Below are positions 44,905 to 55,284 of a DNA stretch of 64,000 nt, in pieces; position 1 is the first letter of the stretch; every line of letters starts with the position of its first letter. Both the position numbers and the translations under genes were made by a program. The stretch comes from Lotus japonicus (Eukaryota; Streptophyta; Magnoliopsida; Fabales; Fabaceae). Location of the stretch: assembly GCF_012489685.1 (NCBI RefSeq), contig NC_080043.1, positions 79,686,292-79,750,291 on the forward strand, read 5' to 3'. The notes beneath the pieces are model-generated. The model was not told the DNA's origin and did no database searches. It worked only from the letters and a program-made list of their open reading frames with translations.

Positions 44905-46388
44905 TTAGGGTTTTTTGTGAGAGTATGAGTGAGAATGTATTTAGTCTTGTTTTGTGCATGAACTTAACACTTTTAGACTACTAGTAGGTATATAACTATA
45001 TTTCATAAAATAAGGAAAAAATGTATTGTGGATGAAATGGCTATACCCATCTCTTAGGCCAATGACCTCCTAGGTTCAAATCCCAGAGTGATCAAGTTTT
45101 TCATTTTTATTCTCGACGAAATTACCGACAGGAGGAAATCAGCAATGCTTACTATCCGTCGCTAAGTTTCAAGATAAAATATTAAAATAATTTTAGCGAG
45201 GGAATTAGCGACGGAACAACAACGAGGTTACTAATCCGTCGCTAAATTTTAAAACAACATTTTCAATTCCAAAAACATGATTCTGTCGCTAATTCGTCGG
45301 ATTCCGTCGCTAATAGCGAGGGATTTTTGTCCCTCGCTAAATCGCACTTTTCGTAATGACAAGAGATGTGACTCATAAACCTAATGCCTTAAGGTTTTGG
45401 GTTAAGATGTGACGTCGATCTCTTGGTGTCTTGCTCATCGGCACATGAGCTCCTGTCTCCCCCAACAAATAGTTCATGTGATAAGAGTTAGTGGACATGT
45501 GAGTTTGGCGAGGGAATATAGGGATCAATCTCTAGATGGTGTAATTTATCTTTTCAATGTAAAAAAATATTTACAACTGTTTAGTCAAATCAGTTTCAGA
45601 AGATTTCATTTAGAAAATTACAATTCAGAGTTTCAAGTAAAATAAAAGTGATAATTAAATTGTAACAATTTTAAAAATTCAGAGAACATTTTCTCAAAAA
45701 AGTACGGGGTCTAAATTCATACATAAGCTATTGTAGATGGGCTAAAAATATCCTTAATTAAGCTTATTATTTATGAGTTCTTTTATTAGTTTTAAAATTT
45801 TGTTAAAAATCAAGACAAAATGTATAGAAAATAAGAAAAATACTGTTAGATGTATGAAATCGAAATAAAATTTATCAAGATTCACAAAGATACACTCAGA
45901 CACCTCAAAGGTCGAAAACAAAACAACTACAACCAAATAATTACGTGTATATTTGATTTTCAATTTTAAAAGAATTTTTACTCCACGAAAGTTCAAGATT
46001 TTTTTAACGTTTGAGACATTGAAATATGTGATTTCAAATTGTAATGCTTCAAACGAACTTTCAAACTAAAAATAAATCACCAACATACCTCACTATTTTT
46101 TTATTGGGTTGGAATTGGATTGATCAATTTCATACATCAGTCCGAATCTGTCGATCACACCTACCTTATATAAAGTAAGAAAACTTACTATAATTGACCA
46201 AAAAAGAGAACAATCACTCTAGACTACAGATCCCTTGGCACATACTTGGATCCCACCACGTTGAGTTCGACTCTCAACTTAAGGGGATCTTTCTTCTTCA
46301 CGTGAAGGAGATAGAATTGCTACTTGCAACTAAAAAAGTGAAATGAAGCTGTGTTTCTTAATGTTTAATGTATATTCAGAAAGACAGT

Positions 46389-47188
46389 TGTTTACCGTGA
46401 TATTTGGTAAACAAACATCTTCCAAGTTCGACTGGAAAAAGTTTAAGAGTTTTGCGAATTAAGGGTTCTTTTGGGAAAATGTCTCGCTAAAGCGCGTGTG
46501 AAATTGTGTTTTTCGACAACCGTGTGTCGAAGGTTAAAAGAAAATGAAATTTCGAAAGTAAAACGCAGAACAATCGAAATGCTTGAAGATAAAATTCACT
46601 ATTTAAAAGCTTTACAAGATTGACAGTAAATCTAACAAAAGCAACAATGGCAGCAAATTCGAAACTATCTAAGTGCAGGAATCGTAAACGGTTGGCTCGG
46701 CAACATAGTTCTCCATGATCACGTTAGGCTCGTTGAGTCTCTTTGATGCGGACATGAGAGCTTTTTAGTGATTTTTGAGAGTTTTGTGTTGGAACCCCCT
46801 TTCTGAATGAGATTCTCCTATTTATAGAGTTCCTTGTCCCGCGTGTCACTGGCGGTTTTCTTCCTTACTGGATGGGTTAGTGGGTCTGATTCCCCACGAT
46901 CTGATGCTTTCCCCGGAAGTTCCCTGTGTAGTGGTGAAAGTGGTTGCCTTCAACCGTTTCCTGGCCACGTGGATAGCCATCGTGGGGAGAAGCACGTGCT
47001 TGTCCAACTGCTTCAGTCAATGCTGCACGTGATAAACATGCCCGTGTTTGTAGCAACAGTTACCAGTGTCATCTCGTCGGAATCTGTTTTCCATTTAACT
47101 TGGCGTTTTTTTTGTAATTCTCTAGGTCCATTTTCGACTGCCCCATGCGTTTTGGGCCGAACATTGGGCCAAACATTTTGGGCCAACA
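46389..47188 (-). mobile_element. Solo LTR related to the Tat-like element at 47.85 kb
   Basis: Begins TGTTTACCGTG and ends GGCCAACA, flanked by ACAGT/ACAGC. It aligns throughout with the LTR at 47,848-48,670, including a minus-strand TATA-like CTATAAATAGG (about 46,817-46,827) and a shared GATGCGGAC word. It is absent from the corresponding point of unit A. Confidence 0.75.
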
Positions 47189-47668
47189 ACAGCCTAAGTT
47201 CTCAATATACATTTAACTGATAGCGTACATAAGTTTTATATAATTAATCATTCAATCTCATCCTTCAATTTTATTAATTAATAATTAATTAATTTTAAAT
47301 TTAATAATGTTTGTAATAAGAAAAGCAAGAATGTGATTAAATGATTATGTAAAACTTTTTACACTGAAAATGCTAGAAATTAATCTCTTTTTATATATAC
47401 CTGCATTAAACTTTCATTTAACGACAAATTTGATTTGATAATTCCAGCGTCAGTTAACATGCAGTATTTTAAATTTTTCTATGAATCCGTGCAAAGTAGT
47501 TTTTATAGCTAAAAATTATTGAAGCTGAAGCTTCGGATAGAAATCCTTGTTTTCTTTAATATTTATTCAACTTGTTAGACAGGATTTGACATTGTAAAGT
47601 GTGAATGCTCATAAAGAAGTTTACCAAAATTAATGGAGTTCTGAGTTTCAAGATCTAGTAGTTCAGCC

Positions 47669-47845
47669 ATGGAAATTAAATCATCAAACACTTCCATGCT
47701 CTATCAATTGTTCATCATTTTGGTTCTTGGCTGCTGCGTGGCTAATTCCATTGAAGATTTTGCTGAAGAATATGACACAGCCTCTCTTAAAAGAAGCAGC
47801 TTTCCAGAGGATTTCATATTTGGTACATCATCTTCTTCTTACCAG
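47669..47845 (+). pseudogene. GH1 beta-glucosidase gene B, exon 1 only in window
   Basis: Encodes 59 residues closely matching exon 1 of gene A: signal peptide (MEIKSSN..., hydrophobic LYQLFIILVLG), then FPEDFIFGTSSSSYQ, where gene A has FATSS; GTSS is the canonical family form. The exon ends at the same SYQ boundary, followed by GT. A Tat-like LTR begins at 47,848, directly after that GT, so at least 16 kb of transposon separates this exon from any following exons. Remaining exons, if they exist, lie beyond 64 kb. Normal splicing is unlikely. Confidence 0.82.
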
Positions 47846-48981
47846 GTTGTTTACGTGGTTTTTTGGTAAACAAATATCCTCTTAGTTCGACTAAAGGAAG
47901 TTTAGATTCGGCGTCCTTTTGAGAAAACGCTTTGCCAAAGTATTGTGTGTGTAAGTGCTTTTTCGACAACACCAAGTTGATTTAAACAGAACTGAATTTC
48001 ATTAAACACGGGTCAATTACAAAGAAATCACATATATCGAAATAACATAAAAACTACAAGAGATAAGGATCTCGACAGGGAAATGCATAGAAGAACTGGG
48101 GAATTAACAAGCTTAAATGCAAGAAAACTAAAGTGTTGGTTCTGCAACATACTCCTCCATCATCACGTTTTGCTCTCTGAGTCTCATTGATGCGGACGTT
48201 TAGAGCTTTTGGTGAATTTTCAGAGTTTTCAGTTGGGAACCCTTCTTTCTGCTGCTGCTTCTTCTATTTATAGTGCTGTTCCTGCCCACGTTCTTGGCGG
48301 TTTTTCTTGGATGCATGATGGCTTCGTGGGTTTTGAATTTTGGCGCCATGCCCCACGTTTAGCCGGTGGTCTTCGCGCACGTGACTTTATTACCGCGTGG
48401 ATGGTTCTGAGTCGTGGGCAACCGTTGCTATTCGTGGCATCGTGGGTATATGCACGTGCTTGTAGTTGCTTGTTACTCGGTAACTGCCTCTTCCATTAAG
48501 ATGGTCGAGATTTCTTCATTTGCTGAGTTTGTCGAGATATAGCTCTCACTAACTTGACTTTGAGGGACACCGTATGCTGAGTTGCCGGTTTCGCCATAAC
48601 CCTTGTTGTCGAGAACTCACCTTTGCACCATGGTGTCGAGAGTCGTAGTGCTCGTAATTTTAGCTTAACAGTTGCCCCCCAAGAATGTTGGTTGTCGACT
48701 GCTTTGGCTTGAAGACACCAAGCATTTTTTATCGCAGCCGTTCGATTCCAACGATTCAAATACTTTGTGCTCTTGGCCATTCGATCTTCAAGTCCAATCA
48801 ACAGCCATAACGTCTGATGACTTCTCCACTAGCTGACAGTTATAGCCTTTTTAGGGCCATGATTTCGCCTATGCCAAAAAGCTGAGAAGTGACATGAGTT
48901 AACTAATAAAATAATCGCTTGGACCCCAAATTTTTATAAATTACCGCTCAATGCGGCCTGGGTTCCGTTTGCCCTTCTGTT

Positions 48982-48989
48982 TATAAATA
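48982..48989 (+). promoter_or_regulatory. TATA box of the antisense plant-mobile-domain gene
   Basis: TATAAATA, 123 nt upstream of the ATG at 49,105, followed by a pyrimidine-rich leader (CTTCAGCTTCTTCCCCC). This is consistent with the antisense gene having its own promoter. Confidence 0.55.
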
Positions 48990-49104
48990 CCCTCTTGGTA
49001 TTCCTCGTTCAAGCTTTACACTTTTCTCAAACCTTCAGCTTCTTCCCCCAGCGTTCTCACTTCATCTTCTTCCGTTCTCTCTGGAATATCTACCGTTTTC
49101 TTCA

Positions 49105-52100
49105 ATGGCTTCCAATCCTGAGCAGACCATTCCGCTGGCCACTGAGCTTAAGCTGGATGAATCCAAGCGCGTGGCAATCCCGGAACCCCCCAACGAAGCA
49201 GAGAAGAGAGCTATCTGGAAATCCCAGGTACTCATTCCTTTCTCTGTTAATGGTACTTTACGCGCCATTTTGGGTCCTTTGAAAGTAGTAAAGCATGATA
49301 GGCCCAATAGTCTCCCTGAAGACCATGAATCATTTCATCCTAGCGTTAGGGGAGAGGAGCTTATTTTGGCATTTCAACCTTCTTACCGTATGCCATTTCT
49401 TTCTGACCCAAAACGAGCCTTTCGTTCAGCTCCTCCTAACCCCTCTGCTAACGACAAAGCCTACCTGAAATGGTTAGATAGGGTTGAGGAAGATAAGAGG
49501 CAACACTGGAAGGATGTCGGGATTCTCGACTTGATTCAGCTGTCGAGATCTCCAATCTCGTATAACCCTGCTATGTTGTTGAGTGCACTTTATTTCTGGG
49601 AGAGGTCCACCAACTGCCTTCATGTTCCCTTTGGCATGATCACCCCCACCCTCTTGGATGTTGCTGCTATCACCGGATTATGGCCCATTGGTGATGATTA
49701 TCACTCTGCACCTGCCACTGTTAAACCCATCTCGATTCCTACTGACAACATTTCTTTTAGTCGATTCATTAAGGACCATTATGTCGAGAGTGGTGAGGTG
49801 TCTGATGCTGAACATGTCGCTTTCTTGCTGTATTGGCTGTCTGCTTATGTTTTTTGCACCAAGTCTTTGCGTATTCCTGCCAAGCTTTTGCCCTTAGCCA
49901 ATCTACTTCACGAGGGTCGACAACTCGCTATGGCTAGGCTTGTCCTTGGCAACCTTTATCAAATGCTGAATGAAGCTGTCGAGGATATCCGGAATACCAA
50001 GACCGTCTCTCTGAATGCAGCTGGACCTCTTTGGTTGTTTCAACTTTGGTTGAATGCAGTTTTCGAATCTCTTCTGCCGGCACAAGATAATCCTCCAACT
50101 GTTTCTAACACTAGGATTGATGCCCACAGACTCGAGACCCTAACCCCTGCTTATGATGCGTCGAGTTTTGAAGCTGATTTTAGAAAGTACTTTACCATGT
50201 TTCTCGAGCTGAAGCACTATCGTTCCAGTTTCTCTCCTTACAGCAAGGCTGTTCGTGGCCCTTTCTGGCTAAGGAATTCTTATCCTAATGCTTCTGATTC
50301 TGCATTGCCCAAGGAGCACCACATCACACTCTGGAGGACCCTCTTATCTCCTAGGGTTTTAACTGTGGGCTTTGCTAGCAGTGATTATACTCTATGTGGC
50401 TACAACCCTCAATTGGTTTCTCGACAGTTTGGGCTTAGCCAAGTTCTACCCAACACTTTATTTGACAAGAGTCTAGTCCTGTACCCCGGAGCTATTAAAA
50501 GGGCTTCTGCTTTCGACACGACTGTTCAGTTTTATAACAAGAAACTCCTCAATTTAAGCCCCTTCACTTACGCTCCTTCATATTATGCTACTAATGCTTT
50601 CAAAGCTTGGTGGTCTGAGTATTGGGCTCAAATTTCGAAGCCCCTCGTCGATTGTCTGCAATGCATTACAGATGCTTTTCTTTTGCAGAAGCAGGATCCG
50701 AAGAAGACCAAAGGTATGCACCTGGCAGAAATTCGATCTTTTCAAGAATTCTTTGGTGTGGTATATTACCCAACTCTTCGCCTTCGAGATACGGTTGCGA
50801 AAGCAGCTCAAGTATTAAGGCAAAAATGGGAATTTAAAGCCAAGAAATCTAAGTTAGTTGTTCCTCCTGGTGAGGAGGGTCTATCTTTTGTTATTCGAAA
50901 AACTGGCTTTAGGTTCCCATCTTTGCCTACGAGTAGGTTTGCATTAGCCTTTCCACCGGTCTTGCCTAAATGGGTTGACCATGTAAACATAAATGTGTTG
51001 GCCAATCAAGCTCTACCTCCTCGAAAGCAAGTGACTTGGACTAAGTACCACCTATGGAACTTTCCGTATCATGTGCCCGTCGAAATCTTCAACCACATAT
51101 CGCTGAACATGCGTATTGGTCAAGGTAATACTTCGACTTGGCCTTGGTTTTCCTTGTTTTACTTCTTAATTTCTCTTTTGTTTACAGCCGAAGTCATTAC
51201 TCGACCGGCTCCTCAAGTTATTTCCCCGGTGGCTCATTCTTCCAAGGACAAGCCAGTCGTGATTGAGGATGGTGATGATGATGATGAGGATGATGATGTC
51301 AGTCTTGCTGACAAGCTCAAGGTACTTTCCTCATGCTCTTCCCTTTTTCTTTTCGATTTCTTTGGATTATGAACTAACATATTCTTCGACAGAGTCGAAA
51401 AAGGAAACCCAAGCCTGTTGCTTCGGCCAGTCAGAAGAGGGCCAAGGGGGCTGGTGTTTCCACCCCTAGTGGAGCTTCTAAGTTGGCATCTGATGCTCAA
51501 CCAGAAGTCGATGACAAAGAGGGTGGTGGCGACGTCGCCATTCAGGTATGTTTTCCATTCTCGAGGGTACCTTGTGACATTTTTAACCTGTGGTTTCCTA
51601 ATCTGAGTCATTTCTTGTTTGTTTTGTTTCTTTTAGGCTAGCGTCCATGAGCATTCCACTTCCAATCCTCCATCCCGTGAGACTTCTTCAGCTCCCAATC
51701 CTGCAAAATCCAAAGCTGAAGGTGTCGAGAAACCTCCCAAAGCCGCATCCTCGGCTAAAAAGACTTCAACATCCGAGGGAAGGAGGAAGGTCAGGAGCAA
51801 ATCTGGTCATAAGTCTCCCCGTCGTTCCAGAAGCTCTACCAACTCGAGCCCTTCTAAGGAATCTGCTTGCCAGGTATCTTTATATTTTTCATGTTTTGTT
51901 GGCTCCTCTAATATGCATTTTACTTTATCGAAAAGAGCATTAAAGAGGTTTTCCTTGTAGGAAACTCAAGGTGCAACCTCTCCCTTTCGCGAAGCAGAAC
52001 CTCTTCCAGGCAAGGATGATAACCCTATGCCTCCTCCAAAATCGACTGCCACTGTGCAACCTTCGCCTCAAGCCAAGGGTGGTTCTTCATCTCATGTGTC

Positions 52101-52671
52101 TAGTGAAAAGCTCGACACTTTATTTGAGGAGGACCCGCTGGCAGCTTTGGATGGCTTTCTCGATGGCACCTTGGAATGGGATTCTCCACCCCATCAAGCT
52201 GATGCCACTGCTGAGACTGCTCAATCTAGTGGGGTGGCCAATTTTCAGCAAATCGAGGAGAGTATGGGTCGGCTGAAGGCTATTGTTTTCGCCAGTGGGT
52301 TTCTCGACCAGATCCAAGTTGATCCTCAAGCGAGCCATGCTGCTAAGGAACTGCTCGTCTTCCTTCTTGGCCAAAAACTTGATTCTCATCAGGCTGCTGC
52401 TTTGGCCAATCTTCAATCCTTCTTAGTGGATGCTTCAGCCACGTTTCATCAAGTTAAGGACGTTGGTCAAGCTGTCAGCCTTAAGGAAGCAAAAGTCTCT
52501 TCTGGTAAAGCTCAAGTTGCAGCACTGAAAGAGGACTTCAAGAAATTCACTGCTAGGAAGGTTTTAATTGCAGATGAAATCTCTGAAGTCGACACTAAAC
52601 TTGAGGAGCTGCATCGAGAGGTTGCCAAGTTGGAGAAAAAGCGAGCTGATTTGGTCGAGGAAGGCCCTGCT
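49105..52671 (+). CDS. Plant mobile domain (PMD) protein, transposon-encoded, 3' end cut
   Basis: Spliced gene with probable exons 49105-51124, 51188-51321, 51393-51545, 51637-51873 and 51961-52671. Residues about 60-600 are an aminotransferase-like plant mobile domain (recognisable: LSALYFWERSTNCLHVPFG, TPTLLDVAAITGLWPIG, VAFLLYWLSAYVF, GPLWLFQLWLNA). This domain occurs in MAIN/MAIL host proteins and in many plant transposons; its biochemical role is unknown. After the PMD come an acidic run (DDDDEDDD), a Ser/Lys/Pro-rich part with basic clusters, and a C-terminal coiled coil (KEAKVSSGKAQ ... HREVAKLEKKRADL). The stop is TGA, whose bases are the first of the SIRE LTR inserted at 52,672, so the true C-terminus is lost. 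It runs antisense to its carrier element. Confidence 0.75.
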
Positions 52672-53884
52672 TGAAGGTATGAAAAACGGTAGAAAGGGGG
52701 GGTTTGAATAACGTTTTCAGTATAAAACTTCCACCTTAAAGATTTTGACAAATCTTTCGAGAACTTAAGTGCAAAAGATAAGAGATAGAAAAGCACACAA
52801 GGATTTTATCCTGGTTCACTTGATAAATCACTCAAGCTACTCCAGTCCACCCGTTAAGGTGATTTCTTCCTTCTTAGAATGAATGCAATCCACTAATCAG
52901 GTAAGAGTTACAACTGCACTTGAAACCTACAAGTGACTAACAATTACACTGACTTAGCTCACACTAAGATTCACTCTCTTAGTCTTCTCTAGGATCCGAT
53001 CAACCTTGATCTCCTAAAGGAACTAAACAAACTGTTTATCAAAGAATCGTTTACAAGAGATTTGCTTCTAAAAAGCTAATAGTAAACTCAATGAATTTCA
53101 GATGAAAGAAAACTTAGAAGATTTTGAATATGTCTTGTGTATGTGAATGCTTCTAGCTTCTAGCCGTTTCTTTCAGTCTTCAGCCTCTTTATATACTCCA
53201 AGGATTAGGGTTGAGCGATGCATGGGAAATGCTACCGTTGGAGGGCAGTTCTGGAAAATCCAGCTTCTGCTGTGGCTGAGAACGTTAGGTAGGTCGTCAG
53301 GAAGGTACAGTTGCTTTTGTACTTGGATAGCGACGCGACCTTTAAACTTAGGAGACTTCTGATCAGAGGAATGCTTCGTATTGGAACTTGTGAAGCCGGT
53401 TGATCAGAGTCAGAGGGAAAGCACAGATCCTCTGACCATTGTATCTTCTGATTCTGAACTCAGAGGGAAGAACATGGCCTTCAGAGTTTCTTGCTTCTGG
53501 ACTTCAGAGTTTCCACTATTCAGCTTCTGGATCTTCAGAGTCTTCTACACCATCAGAACATCTGAACCTTCAGTGTTTCTTGGTTATCAGAACTTCTGGA
53601 TCTTCAGAGCTTCTAGCGACTGAGTCCACATCAGAGTTTGTATAGCTTCAGAACTTCTGAAGCTTTTCCACTGTTCATACTGAACATGGTGAATGCGAAA
53701 GCGTTGCTTGGGTTACTCTTTATACACAGTGCTTCTGATTTGTGTGAGATTGAGTTGAGGTCAGAACCTGCAAATAACACACTCAGAAAAACACGTTAGA
53801 GTACCACAATTATTCATATCAAAAGGTTAACTTGTAATCATCAAAACATAGAGTTGTACTACTAGATCAAAACTTGATCTTACA
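52672..53884 (-). repeat. 3' LTR of the SIRE-like element
   Basis: Plus-strand reading TGAAGGTATGAAAAACGG ... CTTGATCTTACA. Very rich in TCAGAG/TTCTGA words between about 53,380 and 53,660. It carries a segment (about 52,994-53,034) missing from the other LTR. Confidence 0.9.
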
Positions 53885-54624
53885 ATCTCCCCCTTTTTGA
53901 TGATGACAAAACTAAGATTTTTGATGAACAATTCTTAAACATTAAACTGAATTCACTCAGAGTTTAGAGATATAGAATAATACTTATCCTGATGTGAATA
54001 GTTTATCTTGCTCATTCTGAATTCAAGTCACTGCTTGATTCTGAGCTTAGCTCCCCCTGAATCTAATACTTGATGAAAACGTTAGTAAAGTCTAGATTCT
54101 GAGCTAAATAATATAAGAGTTCAGAGTGAAAAACTTATGACATAGATGAAAATCGAGTAATCAGAGCGCATAAGTAATCAGAGTCATGGACAAGGTATCA
54201 GAGTCTTGGGTATCAGAGTCAACTTATAATCACTTCAGAAGAAGTGAAATGTATTCCTTGTATTTGCCCAGTGACACATCTATGGTCATGAAGGTGGAAC
54301 TCTTAAAATCTCCAAAAGAAAAATAAATCACACTAACACATCTTACACATCAAAAACTGGGTTTACTCCCCCTTTTTGTCATAAGCAAAAAGCTTGGGGT
54401 GTGAAAAACTTAGCTTGAAGTACAAGGTACTCCCCCTTAGAGAAGGTCTAAGTTTAAAGAAAAAGAAAAAGATGCAAGAATCAGAGTTAGGCGAAATAAA
54501 TGGAAGAGTTAATGCAAGAGAAGAACGTTTACCACCGGTCAAGTGAGTAAAGAGAAGGGTCAGTTACCAAGAACTTAACCTCGAGAAACCGTAGGAGCAT
54601 TAACTTTCAGAGAGAAAGTGAAGC

Positions 54625-54634
54625 CTATATAAAG
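54625..54634 (+). promoter_or_regulatory. TATA box of the antisense ORF in the SIRE-like element
   Basis: CTATATAAAG, 65 nt upstream of the ATG at 54,690, so transcription would start about 30 nt before the coding region. It is on the strand opposite to gag-pol. Confidence 0.55.
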
Positions 54635-54689
54635 CGTTGGAGAGAAGGGTAAGCTTCACTCCTCGAACAATTTTCAGTAAAGAAAAAAA

Positions 54690-55082
54690 ATGGCATCATA
54701 CATCGTAGCACTAGAAGAGCTGAGGAAGAAGGCCTTTGAAGAGGACTTGTTCCTGAACATCAGGCATCCAGAGGGTACAACTACCATCGCGGAGCTGACA
54801 CGGACACTGCTGGAAGAGGACCTGCGTCCAGAGTTGGAGAGAGACCTGAAGGAATTTCTTGCCTTCGTGGAGGAGGTGCAAGAACTCAGCCGGCTTGAAC
54901 TCAAGCTGCTGGAAGAAAAAGAAAGTTTGGAAGAGGAGCTCAATACTGCAGAAGAGATTCTGGAGAGGGATGAGCTAAAGGACAGGCTCAGCAACATCCA
55001 GCATGTACTGGAGCGTCTGGAGAAAGATAGGTCAAAGCAGCGCCAGGAGTGCAGAAGAATGAGGAGGGATCCTCCATTCTAG
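54690..55082 (+). CDS. Small antisense coiled-coil ORF in the SIRE-like element
   Basis: Encodes 130 residues, strongly charged (Glu/Leu/Arg/Lys-rich), with predicted helices throughout: MASYIVALEELRKKAFEED at the start, a heptad-like region (LLEEKESLEEEL, about 72-85), and a basic C-terminus (KQRQECRRMRRDPPF). I recognise no known family. It lies between the env-like ORF and the 3' LTR, in opposite orientation to the element's genes and tail-to-tail with the env-like ORF, 202 nt from its stop. A TATA box lies 65 nt upstream and an AATAAA 46 nt after the stop (55,128-55,133), so it looks like a self-contained transcription unit. Base composition is GC-richer than its flanks. An accidental frame is possible but unlikely given this layout. 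Confidence 0.6.
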   Translation: MASYIVALEELRKKAFEEDLFLNIRHPEGTTTIAELTRTLLEEDLRPELERDLKEFLAFVEEVQELSRLELKLLEEKESLEEELNTAEEILERDELKDRLSNIQHVLERLEKDRSKQRQECRRMRRDPPF

Positions 55083-55284
55083 ATTTTATGATGTAAAGAG
55101 ATAAGATGTAAACATAGAAATATGATGAATAAAAAAGATTTTTGCAAACATATGTGACACAAATATATATATAGATATGCATATAGAATCACAAACGAAT
55201 AAAATAGAATAAGTAAATAAAAAGAAACAGAGTTTAAATAAAACAACGTTAAATAAAAAGAAAGAAAATGAAGAGATCCTAAAA

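Larger units (their letters stand above)
40836..45358. mobile_element. CACTA-like element carrying a captured gene fragment
   Basis: Left end CTACTAAGAAAAAGC and right end (complement) CATTACGAAAAGTGC continue inward as TTAGCGAGGGAC on both sides. Many TTAGCGACGG/CCGTCGCTAA subterminal repeats lie at 40,855-41,225 and 45,115-45,345. The 3-bp flanks ATA (40,833-40,835) and ACA (45,359-45,361) fit a diverged target duplication. No transposase was recognised. The interior holds a mitochondrial-carrier gene fragment (42,964-43,600, minus) and a Tourist-like element (43,612-44,904). A tRNA-like B-box GGTTCAAATCCC near 45,074 hints at another SINE. Confidence 0.85.
40768..45467 (+). mobile_element. 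Solo LTR of the TRIM family, interrupted by a CACTA element
   Basis: The parts 40,768-40,835 and 45,362-45,467 together equal one LTR of the 38.2-kb TRIM, in opposite orientation (TGTTGAGAATTC ... CTCCCCCAACA). A perfect AATAG duplication flanks it (40,763-40,767 and 45,468-45,472). An intact LTR of the family supplies the uninterrupted sequence ACTTTATAAGAGATGTGAC, which fixes the CACTA insertion point. Confidence 0.88.
40755..45569 (+). mobile_element. SINE split by nested elements
   Basis: Two halves, 40,755-40,767 and 45,468-45,569 (the latter including a copy of the 5-bp duplication), join to a tRNA-derived SINE of the same family as 17,903-18,022 (CCCGAATAATAG + TTCATGTGATAAGAG; compare CCCGAAGGATAGCTCAAG). 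A near-repeat TTTACAACGGT / TTTACAACTGT flanks it (40,744-40,754 and 45,570-45,580). The TRIM solo LTR sits in its A-box region. Confidence 0.75.
38870..47845. repeat. Segmental duplication, unit B
   Basis: Colinear with unit A from 16.2 kb to the first exon of the beta-glucosidase. It differs by private insertions: a MITE (39,116-39,384), a small solo LTR (40,179-40,377), the SINE/TRIM/CACTA nest (40,755-45,569) and an 800-bp solo LTR (46,389-47,188). It ends in the window where a Tat-like element begins, 2 nt into intron 1 of gene B. Confidence 0.85.
47848..52671 (-). mobile_element. Tat-like gypsy element, minus strand, partial
   Basis: The 3' LTR lies at 47,848-48,670 (plus-strand reading TGTTTACGTGG ... 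TTAGCTTAACA), then GTTGCCCCCCAAG (48,671-48,683), the complement of a polypurine tract; a TATA-like CTATAAATAG on the minus strand lies at about 48,265. So the element is transcribed leftward, and the plant-mobile-domain gene that follows runs antisense to it. Extra ORFs, including antisense ones, between pol and the 3' LTR are known for Tat-lineage elements. The gag-pol part must lie right of the SIRE insertion, outside the window, so lineage is inferred. Confidence 0.65.

Noticed and set aside
45030..45110. tRNA gene, from a B-box GGTTCAAATCCC
   Set aside because: No acceptor stem or cloverleaf could be drawn. More likely a SINE remnant inside the CACTA element.
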